Below, piece by piece: positions 7,290 through 15,563 of a stretch of 29,296 nucleotides of DNA (within the stretch, counting starts at the first letter, position 1; every line of letters begins with the position of its first letter). The notes under the pieces are model-generated. The model was given only the letters and a program-made list of their open reading frames with translations, was not told the origin of the DNA and searched no databases. The stretch is from contig CAKQHH010000022.1 of assembly GCA_934234035.1 (NCBI GenBank), positions 1 to 29,296 on the forward strand, in the 5' to 3' direction. The DNA is from an uncultured Clostridia bacterium (GTDB lineage Bacteria > Bacillota > Clostridia > Peptostreptococcales > Anaerovoracaceae). Made by a program: the position numbers and the translations under genes.

Positions 7290-9206
7290 CTATTCCAACT
7301 CAAAGGCACCGGTGTACAGCTGGTAGTAGGTGCCCTTCTGGGCGATGAGCTCGTCGTGGTTCCCTCGCTCGATAATCCGGCCCTGATCCAGCACCATGAT
7401 GGCGTCGGAGTTCCGGACCGTGGACAGGCGATGGGCGATGACGAACACAGTCCGGCCCTTCATCAGGTTGTCCATGCCCTTCTGCACCAAAGCCTCCGTT
7501 CGAGTATCAATGGAGCTGGTGGCCTCGTCCAGGATCATCACCGGCGGATCCGCCACCGCTGCCCGGGCGATGGAAATCAGCTGGCGCTGGCCCTGAGAGA
7601 GCTGGGCGCCGTTGCCGGTGAGCATGGTGTTGTATCCCTCCGGCAGGCGGGTGATGAAATCATCCGCATTGGCCAGGCGGGCCGCTTCCATGCACTCCTC
7701 ATCGGTGGCATCCAGCCGTCCGTATCGGATATTGTCCATCACCGTTCCGGTGAACAGGTTCACGTCCTGGAGCACGATGCCCAAGGAACGGCGAAGATCC
7801 GGTTTGCAGATGTGGTTGATGTTGATTCCGTCGTAGCGGATTTTGCCGTCCGCGATGTCGTAGAATCGGTTGATCAGATTGGTAATGGTGGTTTTGCCCG
7901 CACCGGTTGCCCCCACAAAAGCAATTTTCTGACCCGGTTTCGCGAACAGGCTCACGTCGTGGAGCACCTGCTTTTCCGGGGTGTACCCGAAGTCCACGTC
8001 CTGCAGGCGCACGTCACCTTTTACTTCAATGTACTGCGGCTCCGCGTAGCCCGGAGTCATGCGCTTCCAGGCCCACATCTCCGTATTCCGATCGGTCTCT
8101 TTGAAACTGCCGTCGGGTTCTTTTACCACGTTCACCAGATGCACGTAGCCCTCGTCTTCCTCCGGCTTTTCATCGATGAGCTGGAACACCCGGCCCGCAC
8201 CGGCCAAAGCCATGGAGATCATCGGCACCTGGGCCGACATCTGACCGATGGTCTGGGACAGCTGGCGGGACATGCCCAGGAAGGACACGATAATACCGAT
8301 GGTAATGGGCCGGAAGCCCCGCAGGCTCACGTTGATCGCCCCAAAGACCACCAGCAGTCCGCCCACCAGCGCCAGCAGCACGTACAGGATATTCCCGATA
8401 TTTCCCAGAATCGGCATCAGCATGTTGCCGGCCGCATTGGCCCGGGCGCTGTCTTGGAAGAGCTGCTCGTTCAGCACGTCGAATTCCTTCTTGCTCTCTT
8501 CCTCGTGGGTGAACACCTTCACCACCTTCTGGCCCTTCATCATTTCCTCGATAAAGCCCTCTTCCTTGGCCAGAGATTTCTGCTGGCGCATCATGTACAC
8601 CGAGCTCTCCTTGCCCAGTTTTTTCGTCACTCGGAACATCAGGAGGATTACGGCAAAAACAACCAGCGTCAGCCACAGACTGTACCGGAGCATCATGAAC
8701 ACAATGGTGAGTACGGACAGGCCGCACTGAATCAGGGTCGGCGTGCTCTGGCCAATCATCTGCCGAATGGCATCCACGTCGTTGGTGTAGGTACTCATGA
8801 TGTCGCCGTGGGCGTGAGTGTCGAAGTACTTAATCGGAAGCTTCTCCATGGCGTCGAACATCTCATCCCGCAGGTTTTTCAGGGTTCCCTGGGTGACCCC
8901 CGCCATGATCTGGGTGTAGATGGCGGAAGTGGCCATGCCCACCAGGTAGAAAAGTCCCATGGTTCCGATGATGCGGAGGAATTTTGCCTGCACGGAATCC
9001 ATGCCCACCTTCATTCCCGGCAGGATGACTTGGTCGATCAGCTGCTGCAGGAATACGTTGGAGAAGGATGTGGAGATGGCGGATAAAACAATGCACACCA
9101 GCACCACCAGCAACCGGCCTTTATAATGGTCGGTCAGGTATTTGATAAAACGTTTCATGGTTCCCGGGCGGATTTCGCCGGCGGGTTGTCTTCTTGGTCT
9201 CGGCAT
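7290..9206 (-). CDS. ABC exporter half-transporter with canonical Walker B, heterodimer subunit
   Basis: A 638-residue half-transporter with an N-terminal six-helix exporter domain (about 28-340) and a C-terminal nucleotide-binding domain (about 395-638). Visible motifs are Walker A GATGAGKT (432-439), signature LSQGQ (536-540, where LSGGQ is usual), Walker B VMILDE (556-561) with catalytic Glu561, and the switch His592 (IAHRLST). The altered signature, paired with the altered Walker B of its neighbour, forms the degenerate ATP site typical of heterodimeric exporters such as TM287/288 or BmrCD. About 30 extra residues lie between the two domains (350-385). The start at 9206 overlaps the previous stop as TAATG, with GGAGG upstream. 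The cargo is unknown; the linked MarR gene suggests drug or peptide efflux. Confidence 0.93.
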   Translation of the reverse strand: MPRPRRQPAGEIRPGTMKRFIKYLTDHYKGRLLVVLVCIVLSAISTSFSNVFLQQLIDQVILPGMKVGMDSVQAKFLRIIGTMGLFYLVGMATSAIYTQIMAGVTQGTLKNLRDEMFDAMEKLPIKYFDTHAHGDIMSTYTNDVDAIRQMIGQSTPTLIQCGLSVLTIVFMMLRYSLWLTLVVFAVILLMFRVTKKLGKESSVYMMRQQKSLAKEEGFIEEMMKGQKVVKVFTHEEESKKEFDVLNEQLFQDSARANAAGNMLMPILGNIGNILYVLLALVGGLLVVFGAINVSLRGFRPITIGIIVSFLGMSRQLSQTIGQMSAQVPMISMALAGAGRVFQLIDEKPEEDEGYVHLVNVVKEPDGSFKETDRNTEMWAWKRMTPGYAEPQYIEVKGDVRLQDVDFGYTPEKQVLHDVSLFAKPGQKIAFVGATGAGKTTITNLINRFYDIADGKIRYDGININHICKPDLRRSLGIVLQDVNLFTGTVMDNIRYGRLDATDEECMEAARLANADDFITRLPEGYNTMLTGNGAQLSQGQRQLISIARAAVADPPVMILDEATSSIDTRTEALVQKGMDNLMKGRTVFVIAHRLSTVRNSDAIMVLDQGRIIERGNHDELIAQKGTYYQLYTGAFELE

Positions 9207-10942
9207 TATTCTTCCTCCTTTCCTTTGGTCTGGGAATCAAAGATTTCCCGGTAAATTCCGTTCTTGGCGATGAGGCTCTCGTGATTGCCCTGTTCCACCA
9301 CGCGGCCGCCGTCCATCACCAGAATCTGATCCGCGTCCTGCACGGACGAAATTCGCTGAGCGATAATTATTTTTGTGGTATTCGGAATCTTTTCCATAAA
9401 AGCCTGGCGGATGAGGGCATCGGTCTTGGTGTCCACCGCGGAAGTGGAGTCGTCCAGGATCAACACCTTTGGATTCTTCAGCAGGGCCCGGGCGATGCAC
9501 AGACGCTGCTTCTGGCCGCCGGACACGTTGGTTCCGCCCTGCTCGATGTAGGTGTCGTAGCCGTCCGGGAATTTGGAGACGAACTCGTCCGCCTGAGCCA
9601 GCTTGCAAGCTTCCACAATTTCCTCGTCCGTGGCGTTCTTGTTGCCCCAGCGCATGTTGTCCTTGATGGTGCCGGAGAACAGCACGTTCTTCTGAAGCAC
9701 CACGGCCACCGCGTCCCGCAGAGTGTCCACGTCGTAGTTCCGCACGTCGATTCCGCCCACCTCCACGGAGCCCTCCGTCACGTCATAAAGTCTCGGAATC
9801 AGCTGCACCAGGGAGCTTTTGGAGGAACCGGTTCCGCCAATGATACCCACGGTCTCGCCGGATCCGATGTGAAGGTCGATGTCCGTCAGAGCGTTCCGCT
9901 TGCTTTTTTCATTATACTTAAAAGAAACATGGTTGAAGTCCACGCTTCCGTCGGTCACTTCCGTCACCGGGTTTTCCGGGGAATGCAGGGTGTTCTCGTA
10001 ATTCAGCACTTCCGTGATTCTTCGCGCGGATTCCTGCGCCATGGTGAGCATGACGAACACCATGGACAGCATCATGATGGACATGAGCAGCTGCACGCCG
10101 TAGGAAATCAGGGCGGACAGGTCACCGGTGTTCAGGCTGGTTCCGTGACTGTTCACGATGGTTTTCGCGCCGAAGAAGCTGATGAGCAGCATGGAAGCGG
10201 ACATGCAGAAGCTCATCACCGGGCTGTTCAGGGCCAGGATGCGCTCTACATGGGTGAAATCCTTCCGCACTTCATCGGATGCCCGGTAGAATTTCTCCCG
10301 CTCGTAGTCCTCTCTTACGAAGGATTTTACCACCCGGATGCCGGCGATGTTCTCCTGTACAGAATTGTTCAGGGCATCGTATTTCTTGAAGATCCGGCGA
10401 AAAATCGGCATGGCGGTGCGGATCATCCAAATCAGCGCAATGGCGATGACCGGCATCACGCAGAAGAACAGCATGGCCATCTTCGGATTGATGGAGAAAC
10501 TCATCACCAGGGAGAACACCATCATCAGCGGGGTCCGCACCGCAATTCGAATCAGCATCTGAAAGGCGTTCTGCACATTGGTGACGTCGGTGGTGAGCCG
10601 GGTTACCAGGGACGAAGCGGAGAACCTGTCCACGTCCGCGAAGGAGAAATCCTGAATGGCGTAGAAAATATCATGTCTCAGGTTCTTCGCGAAGCCGGCG
10701 CCGGCGGTGGCGGCTTTTCTCGCAGCCAAAACACCGAAAAGCAGGGACAGCATGGCCATCACCAGCAGGATACTTCCGTATTTCACAATCGGGTCCATGG
10801 ACTCTTCGGTCATGTGGTTGATGAGCTGGGCCATCACGAACGGCAAAGCGCATTCGAACAGCACCTCGATTCCCACAAATACCGGCGTCTCAATGGCCGG
10901 CCGCTTGTAGTCCCGGATGCTTTGCATTAACTTTCTGATCAT
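9206..10942 (-). CDS. ABC exporter half-transporter with degenerate catalytic site, heterodimer subunit
   Basis: A 578-residue exporter subunit with a membrane domain (about 20-310) and a nucleotide-binding domain (about 332-578). It has Walker A GGTGSSKS (369-376) and signature VSGGQ (473-477). Walker B is VLILDD (493-498), with Asp498 where the catalytic Glu is expected, and the switch residue is Gln529 (IIAQRISS) in place of His. These two changes mark the non-hydrolysing subunit of heterodimeric ABC exporters and complement the neighbour's intact Walker B. The ATG at 10942 overlaps the MarR stop as ATGA. AAGGAGG lies about 11 nt upstream. The partner follows directly with a 1-nt overlap. 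Confidence 0.93.
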   Translation of the reverse strand: MIRKLMQSIRDYKRPAIETPVFVGIEVLFECALPFVMAQLINHMTEESMDPIVKYGSILLVMAMLSLLFGVLAARKAATAGAGFAKNLRHDIFYAIQDFSFADVDRFSASSLVTRLTTDVTNVQNAFQMLIRIAVRTPLMMVFSLVMSFSINPKMAMLFFCVMPVIAIALIWMIRTAMPIFRRIFKKYDALNNSVQENIAGIRVVKSFVREDYEREKFYRASDEVRKDFTHVERILALNSPVMSFCMSASMLLISFFGAKTIVNSHGTSLNTGDLSALISYGVQLLMSIMMLSMVFVMLTMAQESARRITEVLNYENTLHSPENPVTEVTDGSVDFNHVSFKYNEKSKRNALTDIDLHIGSGETVGIIGGTGSSKSSLVQLIPRLYDVTEGSVEVGGIDVRNYDVDTLRDAVAVVLQKNVLFSGTIKDNMRWGNKNATDEEIVEACKLAQADEFVSKFPDGYDTYIEQGGTNVSGGQKQRLCIARALLKNPKVLILDDSTSAVDTKTDALIRQAFMEKIPNTTKIIIAQRISSVQDADQILVMDGGRVVEQGNHESLIAKNGIYREIFDSQTKGKEEE

Positions 10943-11397
10943 ATATCGTCATCCTCCTTACCGATTTCCAGGTTGGCGTGGAGCTTGCGCAAGAGCCGAA
11001 TCAGCTCCTTCACTTCTTCCTCGCTCATTCCCCGGGTCATCAATTTCTCTTTCTCTCGGAACCGCTCTTCCATGAAATGTTGATGTTCATGGGCCCGTTC
11101 CGTCAGGCGTACCATCTTGATTCGCCGATCCTTCTCGTCGGTAAAGCTTTCCACAAAACCCTTTGTTTCCAGCCGCTGCACCAGCCCCACCACCGTGGGA
11201 TGGGAAATCTCCAATTCTTTCTCAATCTGCTTCTGGGACATCTGTCCCCCGGCCCGGGTCAAGTGCCGCAGCAGGTGAGCCTGGGACCAGGTGAGATCGC
11301 ATTTCCGCAAATCCATATCCGCATGGGTTCGCATCTGGAAGGAATTCTGCTTGATCAGCATGCCGATTTCGTTCCGATTGCATTTGCATTCCTTCAT
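10939..11397 (-). CDS. MarR-family transcriptional regulator
   Basis: A 152-residue regulator with the MarR winged helix-turn-helix: recognition region ISQ-like EISHPTVVGLVQRLE (about 63-77), wing DEKDRRIK (87-94), flanked by dimerisation helices. The frame is open further upstream to 11466, but GGAGG sits 5 nt before the ATG at 11397, which decides the start. The Cys-containing N-terminus (KECKCNRNE) is unusual; Cys4, Cys6 and Cys33 could in principle sense redox or metal, but nothing in the sequence proves it. It is the first gene of an operon with the two exporter genes and probably represses it through the palindrome at 11482-11523. Confidence 0.9.
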   Translation of the reverse strand: MKECKCNRNEIGMLIKQNSFQMRTHADMDLRKCDLTWSQAHLLRHLTRAGGQMSQKQIEKELEISHPTVVGLVQRLETKGFVESFTDEKDRRIKMVRLTERAHEHQHFMEERFREKEKLMTRGMSEEEVKELIRLLRKLHANLEIGKEDDDI

Positions 11398-11481
11398 TTT
11401 TCCTCCTTTATTCATGTGGCGGCACTCTGTGACCGAGCCTCCGGTTGCTGTGTGGGCCTCCGGCAAAATGAATTCTAATTG

Positions 11482-11523
11482 TAAAATGTGTAGCGTGCTA
11501 CATGTAGCACGCTACACATTTTA
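11482..11523. promoter_or_regulatory. 42-bp perfect palindrome made of two tandem 14-bp dyads; probable MarR operator
   Basis: The 42 bases are a perfect inverted repeat centred at 11502/11503. Inside it are two adjacent dyads, TGTAGCGTGCTACA (11489-11502) and TGTAGCACGCTACA (11503-11516). It lies between the divergent marR and mltG genes, upstream of a possible marR -10 (TAGAAT on the minus strand, near 11471-11476). Position and symmetry suit a MarR-type dimer operator that auto-regulates the exporter operon. A bidirectional terminator is less likely because neither flanking gene ends here. Confidence 0.7.
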
Positions 11524-11608
11524 GTCCTATCGCGCCCCGTAGTCAATGACGATTCTGTGAATTTTTCTCGGTATCTCTGTGGTTTAACTTTTATTTTTTT
11601 TACCGCTG

Positions 11609-11617
11609 TGATATTCT
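11609..11617 (+). promoter_or_regulatory. Extended -10 promoter element of mltG
   Basis: TGATATTCT forms an extended -10 (TGn plus TATTCT, 11612-11617). No good -35 is seen, which an extended -10 can tolerate. Transcription would start at about 11624, next to the ATG at 11625, and there is no Shine-Dalgarno sequence. Confidence 0.5.
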
Positions 11618-11624
11618 TATTGTT

Positions 11625-12668
11625 ATGAGTAAACGAAAAAAAATGACAATTATAGCAATCGCCGCGTTGGCAGCTCTGCTTCTGCTGCTCGGCGTCCTGA
11701 CATCCGGCATCACTGCGAATCGCGATGGGGGCGAGGTCACCGTATCCTCCGGCGACGGCTCCATCATCGTGGCCGACAAGCTGAAGGAGGAAGGCTTGAT
11801 TCAGAGCCCGTTCCTTTTCCGGATTGTGGCGGAAGTGGAAGGCCGAAACGGCAACTGGTACCCCGGCTCTTATAAGATTCCCGGCGGCAGCAGTTTTTTC
11901 GAGATTTGTAAAATCATGGGCAAACCGGCGGGAGACATCCGTGTCACCTTCCCGGAGGGTATTCAGGTGCGCGAAATGGGGACCATCCTGGAGGAGGCCG
12001 GCGTCTGCAAGAAATCGGAATTTCTCAAAGCCTGCAAAACCCATTCTTTTAACTACGAATTCCTGAAGAAGGTGCCCGCTTCCAAGCGCATCGGCGGCCT
12101 GGAGGGCTACCTCTTCCCGGATACTTACTACTTTACAAAGGACGAGGACCCGGACAACATCATCAACACGATGCTGGATCACTTCCAGCAGACGGTGTAC
12201 ACGCCGGAAATCCTGGCCAAGGTGAAGAAAAGCAAATACTCTTTGGATCAAGTGATTATCTTAGCTTCCATGGTGGAGAGCGAAGCGGCCACCACCGAAG
12301 ACCGGAAAACCGTGGCCGGCGTGTTCCTGAACCGCCTCCGCCATCCAGACAAGTTCCCGAAGCTGGAATCCTGCGTCACCGTAGAGTACGCAAAGGGCAT
12401 CAAAAAGGACATCATTTCCCTAGCGGACACCAAGTACAATTCCAAGTACAATACCTACAAATACCCGGGTCTCCCCTATGGCCCGATTTGCTGCCCGAGC
12501 ATGGAGTCCATCAACGCGGTGCTGACCCCCACTAACAACAGCTATTATTACTTCCAGTCCGATTCCAAGGGCCGGCTGCACTTCGCCCGGACCTGGCAGG
12601 AACATGCCAAAATCCAGAAGAAGCTGCAATCCAACTGGAAGACCACGAAAACCCGGAAGGTGAAGTAG
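11625..12668 (+). CDS. mltG: Endolytic murein transglycosylase MltG (YceG-like)
   Basis: A 347-residue membrane-anchored lytic transglycosylase that cleaves nascent peptidoglycan glycan strands. It has a short cytoplasmic tail, one membrane helix (about 8-27), a LysM-like region (about 40-100) and the YceG catalytic domain (about 105-330). The catalytic Glu218 sits in LASMVESEA, and family motifs GLEGYLFPDTY (158-168) and YPGLPYGPI (280-288) are present. Cys-Cys-Pro-Ser follows where Asn-Pro-Gly is more usual. The start at 11625 lacks any ribosome-binding site. The gene appears monocistronic, with its own terminator, and diverges from the marR operon. Confidence 0.9.
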   Translation: MSKRKKMTIIAIAALAALLLLLGVLTSGITANRDGGEVTVSSGDGSIIVADKLKEEGLIQSPFLFRIVAEVEGRNGNWYPGSYKIPGGSSFFEICKIMGKPAGDIRVTFPEGIQVREMGTILEEAGVCKKSEFLKACKTHSFNYEFLKKVPASKRIGGLEGYLFPDTYYFTKDEDPDNIINTMLDHFQQTVYTPEILAKVKKSKYSLDQVIILASMVESEAATTEDRKTVAGVFLNRLRHPDKFPKLESCVTVEYAKGIKKDIISLADTKYNSKYNTYKYPGLPYGPICCPSMESINAVLTPTNNSYYYFQSDSKGRLHFARTWQEHAKIQKKLQSNWKTTKTRKVK

Positions 12669-12688
12669 GGGAATTAGGAAAATTAGGA

Positions 12689-12715
12689 GGACCGACTGTG
12701 CGTCGGTCCTTTTTT
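12689..12715 (+). terminator. Intrinsic terminator of mltG
   Basis: The stem GGACCGAC/GTCGGTCC with loop TGTGC is followed by six T, 20 bp after the mltG stop codon. Confidence 0.93.
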
Positions 12716-12750
12716 GGTGGGCCTCCGGCCGCCGGGGCGCCGGCGTACCA

Positions 12751-13073
12751 GACGTGGTGCCTCACTCCCCACAAAACCTTGTTCTTTCGTCGTCAAGCAC
12801 CACGTCTTCCGGGCTCAAGGCGCCGCCGGCGTACCGGACGTGCCGGACGTGGTGCTCCGCCTCCCGCAATCCCTTGTTCTTTCGTCGTCAAGCACCACGT
12901 CTTCCGGGCCCAAGGCGCCGCTGGCGTACCGGACGTGGTGCCTCACTCCCCGCAAAACCTTGTTCCTTCGTCGTCAAGCACCACGTCTTTGGGGCCCAAG
13001 GCGCTGCCGGCGTACCTGACGTGGTGCCTCACTCCCCGCAAAATCTTGTTCCTTCGTCATCGAGCACCACGTC
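12751..13073 (+). repeat. Four-copy palindromic repeat array, arm type GACGTGGTG
   Basis: Four 56-bp elements start at 12751, 12846, 12932 and 13018. The arms are GACGTGGTG/CACCACGTC and the core is CCCCGCAAAACCTTGTTC, close to the array at 5907-6563 but with its own linker (ends GGCGTACCG). The first interval is 95 bp because GACGTGCCG has been inserted ahead of copy 2; the others are 86 bp. The array begins 36 bp after the mltG terminator. Confidence 0.92.
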
Positions 13074-13116
13074 TTTGGCGCCGGATGAGCCGACCGCCGG
13101 CCTCGCATCCAAAAAG

Positions 13117-13510
13117 TGATGCATGAGCCCTTGTTTTTCTGTTCCATGCATCAACTCCATTTTCCAGGTTGATGCATGAGCACCCCTTTTTTCGCCTCAT
13201 GCATCACTCCAATCATTTCTGTGCTATATTTATTCTACTTTAATTTCGCTCAAGTGAAAAAGTGATGTCCGAACTCCGGTTTTCTGCTTCCCAACATCAC
13301 ATACCTCCGCTCCCCCTCGGGCATTTCATCCCAATCTCCCCGGCGGCCACGGAGAAAGTGATGCAGGAACCTCTTTTCGGAGCGTTCCTGCATCACTTTT
13401 CACCAATCCCCGGAAAGCGGCCCGAATTAGAGGTGCGCGCCGGATTCGGGCCGCTTTCAAAGAAAGTGAAAAGAGAAGCACGAAGGGGTGCCGCCCTTCG
13501 TGCTTCTCTT
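13117..13510. repeat. Hairpin block A: six consecutive inverted repeats
   Basis: The hairpins are 13117-13153 (TGATGCATG arms), 13170-13206 (TGATGCATGAG), 13262-13300 (GTGATGT), 13355-13399 (16-bp arms, AAAGTGATGCAGGAAC), 13414-13457 (14-bp arms, AAAGCGGCCCGAAT) and 13471-13510 (17-bp arms, AAGAGAAGCACGAAGGG). No ORF fits. The whole block is repeated in diverged form at 15153-15547, so it was copied as a unit or both copies derive from one element. Confidence 0.88.
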
Positions 13511-13534
13511 CTTCATCCTATTTCCCGAAAGGAA

Positions 13535-13674
13535 AGAATTGACGACGAACACCACATCTCCCCCCGTTCGTCGTCAATTCTAACCGTCTCCTCACACCGC
13601 CTGTTCTAATCTGCATTCGGCGCCAAAAGAATTGACGACGAACACCACATCCCCCCCCGTTCGTCGTCAATTCT
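13535..13674. repeat. Two tandem copies of a 47-bp palindrome (AGAATTGACGACGAAC arms)
   Basis: The copies at 13535-13581 and 13628-13674 have 16-bp perfect arms and the loop ACCACAT plus a C run of 6 or 8. The second hairpin, read on the minus strand, ends in TTCTTTT and lies 59 bp past the stop of the Sel1-repeat gene, so it may also terminate that gene. Confidence 0.85.
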
Positions 13675-13732
13675 AATCATCTCCTCGCCTCTCCGGCCTT
13701 TCCACATCGATTCCCATCAGCATTTTGTTCCT

Positions 13733-14860
13733 CTACAGAACCTCCCGGTCCACCCGATACCCCGGGCACTTGATCCAGGCCACCAGTTTATCTCCCAGGT
13801 AGAACTCATCCTGGTCATCGTAGGTATTCCGCTCGTAGTAGTCAAACACAGCGGCGTCCCCGCCGTCGCAGATCTCATATTCTGCCGGCTCCTCCATTTT
13901 CAGGGACAGTTCCCTGCAGCGGATGACCACGCCCAGTCCGTCAAAATTCGCCAGCCGATATTCCACATCCGGACAGGTGCGGGTCCCGATTCGCGTGCCG
14001 GTCACCCACGCTTCGCCGTCCTCTTTTTTTGGGAAGGAAAGCTCGCAGCGGTAGCCGTCCTCCAGGAAATCCACCAGCGGCTGAGGCGTATCCAGCCACA
14101 GGGCATCCCGGAAAAACTCCGCCGGAAGATTCCGGGCCACCCGTTCCAAAGCCTGCCCCGTGCGCTTTGCCACCGAATGGTCCCCGAAAAAATCCGAGTG
14201 TTCCGCCCGGATTTTTGCCGCATAATCCGCTTCCAGGTATAGGCAGTAGGCCGCCGCCGGATTCGCCTCTATGCCGATGCCGTACTCGAACACCTTCCCC
14301 AGCCGCAGCGCCGCATCCGCAAAACTCGCATCATACCCCCGGAGGAATTTTTTCTTGGTCTCGTTATACACCATGTGGTACAGGTTCCGCGCCGTCTCCT
14401 CGCTTTTCCGGCAGCCGTACCCGTGGCTATACAGGTCCCCCAGCTTGTAGATCGCCTCGAACAGCCCGTTGGCCGCCGCATAGCTGAACTGCGGGAACGC
14501 CTTCTCGTACTCCGGCTCGCCCCCGTTGCAGCGCCCGTAATAATAGATGTATCCCAGCGTATTCGCGTACTCCGCGTCGTCCGCCAGCTCCCGAAGCCGC
14601 AGCATACAGTCCCGCGCCGCCGTCCAGTCGCACTCGTACAGCCGGTTGCCCCCGTAGCATGCGTACCCCTTCAGCCGCAGCGCAAAAACATTGTCCTCCC
14701 GGCACAGCTCCTCCGTATACCGCCGCGCCCGCGCCAGCGTCTCCTCATCCATCATCCGGAGGTTCTCGTCCTCCTCAAAAGGCCGCAGCCACGCTTCTTT
14801 CTCCGCCGACGTTTTCTCATGGCTCTTCCACACCGGCTGCGCACTTTTTCTATCAATCAT
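13733..14860 (-). CDS. Sel1/TPR-repeat protein of unknown function
   Basis: A 375-residue soluble protein without signal peptide. The middle (about 75-215) contains helix pairs of the Sel1 type, for example EYANTLGYIYYYGRCNGG, then EAIYKLGDLYSHGYGC and ALRLGKVFEYGIGI, with the A/L-G-x-x-Y-x-x-G spacing of this repeat. Such proteins usually act as protein-binding scaffolds. The C-terminal 130 residues are acidic and of no family I recognise. An ATG at 14860 and an in-frame GTG at 14863 both sit behind AGGAGAG; I prefer the ATG. The gene is alone, and hairpin blocks of the same type lie on both sides. Confidence 0.75.
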   Translation of the reverse strand: MIDRKSAQPVWKSHEKTSAEKEAWLRPFEEDENLRMMDEETLARARRYTEELCREDNVFALRLKGYACYGGNRLYECDWTAARDCMLRLRELADDAEYANTLGYIYYYGRCNGGEPEYEKAFPQFSYAAANGLFEAIYKLGDLYSHGYGCRKSEETARNLYHMVYNETKKKFLRGYDASFADAALRLGKVFEYGIGIEANPAAAYCLYLEADYAAKIRAEHSDFFGDHSVAKRTGQALERVARNLPAEFFRDALWLDTPQPLVDFLEDGYRCELSFPKKEDGEAWVTGTRIGTRTCPDVEYRLANFDGLGVVIRCRELSLKMEEPAEYEICDGGDAAVFDYYERNTYDDQDEFYLGDKLVAWIKCPGYRVDREVL

Positions 14861-14863
14861 CAC

Positions 14864-15152
14864 ACGCCCCTCTCCTAAAAAAACAAAATCCGTTCGGCAC
14901 CCACGTCCGGCAAGGCGAGCCCCGCCGCAGTGCTACGGTTTTTATACCAAATCCTTAGCTCGAGTATATCGCAGCCCGGCTCCCCTGGCAACCTGCCGGT
15001 TCCACCCCCAAGCCCATTGACCAAAATCCTTCCCTTTGGAGCCTCCGGCCCGAATCTTCCGTTGCCTTCCGGGCCTCCTGCCGACGGGCGTCCCCTGCCC
15101 GCGCCGACGGCTCGGCCCCTGCGCGGGCGCGGCCCTGCCCTCGCTTCCAAAA
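14864..15152. other. Gene-free GC-rich spacer
   Basis: About 290 bp between the Sel1-repeat gene and hairpin block B. I see no convincing ORF, RNA gene or terminator. It contains GC-rich low-complexity sequence (for example GCGCGGGCGCGG-like runs near 15105-15130). Confidence 0.5.
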
Positions 15153-15547
15153 AATGATGCACGAGCTCCTGTCTTTCCGCTCCGTGCATCAACCCTGTTT
15201 CTAAAGTTGATGCATGAACACACTTTTTTTCATCTCATGCATCAACTCTAAGCATTTCCATGTTGCATTTCCTCTACTTAACTTTCACTTCACTAAAAAA
15301 GTGATGTATTAGCCCTTGCTTCCAGCTTCTCTGCATCACATACCTCCGGTTCCCCTCGGGCATTTCATCCCAATCTCCCCGGCGGTCGCGGAGAAAGTGA
15401 TGCAGGAACCTCTTTTCGAAGCGTTCCTGCATCACTTTCTACCAATCCCCGGAAAGCGACCCGAATTAGAGCCCGCGCCGGCTCGGCCTGCTTTCAGATG
15501 AAATGAAAAGAGATGCACGAAGGGCCGCCGCCCTTTGTGCATCTCTT
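15153..15547. repeat. Hairpin block B: diverged copy of block A
   Basis: It has the same order of hairpins as 13117-13510: 15153-15189 (TGATGCACG arms), 15203-15245 (13-bp arms AGTTGATGCATGA), 15301-15339 (GTGATG), 15392-15440 (18-bp perfect arms beginning AGAAAGTGATG), a decayed counterpart of the GCGGCCCGAAT hairpin near 15450-15495, and 15508-15547 (17-bp arms, one G-T pair). The spacer CCTCnGnTnCCCCTCGGGC between hairpins is almost identical to block A. The last hairpin, read on the minus strand, ends in TTTTC and may terminate the zinc-ribbon gene. Confidence 0.88.
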
Positions 15548-15563
15548 CCTCTTACCTTTTCCT

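Noticed and set aside
5910..9086. A 1058-codon open frame on the plus strand
   Set aside because: It runs through the 86-bp repeat array (period not divisible by three) and then antisense through the ABC exporter gene. The product is low-complexity Arg/Pro-rich sequence followed by shadow coding.
11398..11466. N-terminal extension of the MarR regulator
   Set aside because: GGAGG lies 5 nt before the internal ATG at 11397, and the extra residues are not MarR-like.
11475..12251. 258-codon minus-strand frame opposite mltG
   Set aside because: Antisense shadow of a well-supported gene; it also runs through the 42-bp palindrome.
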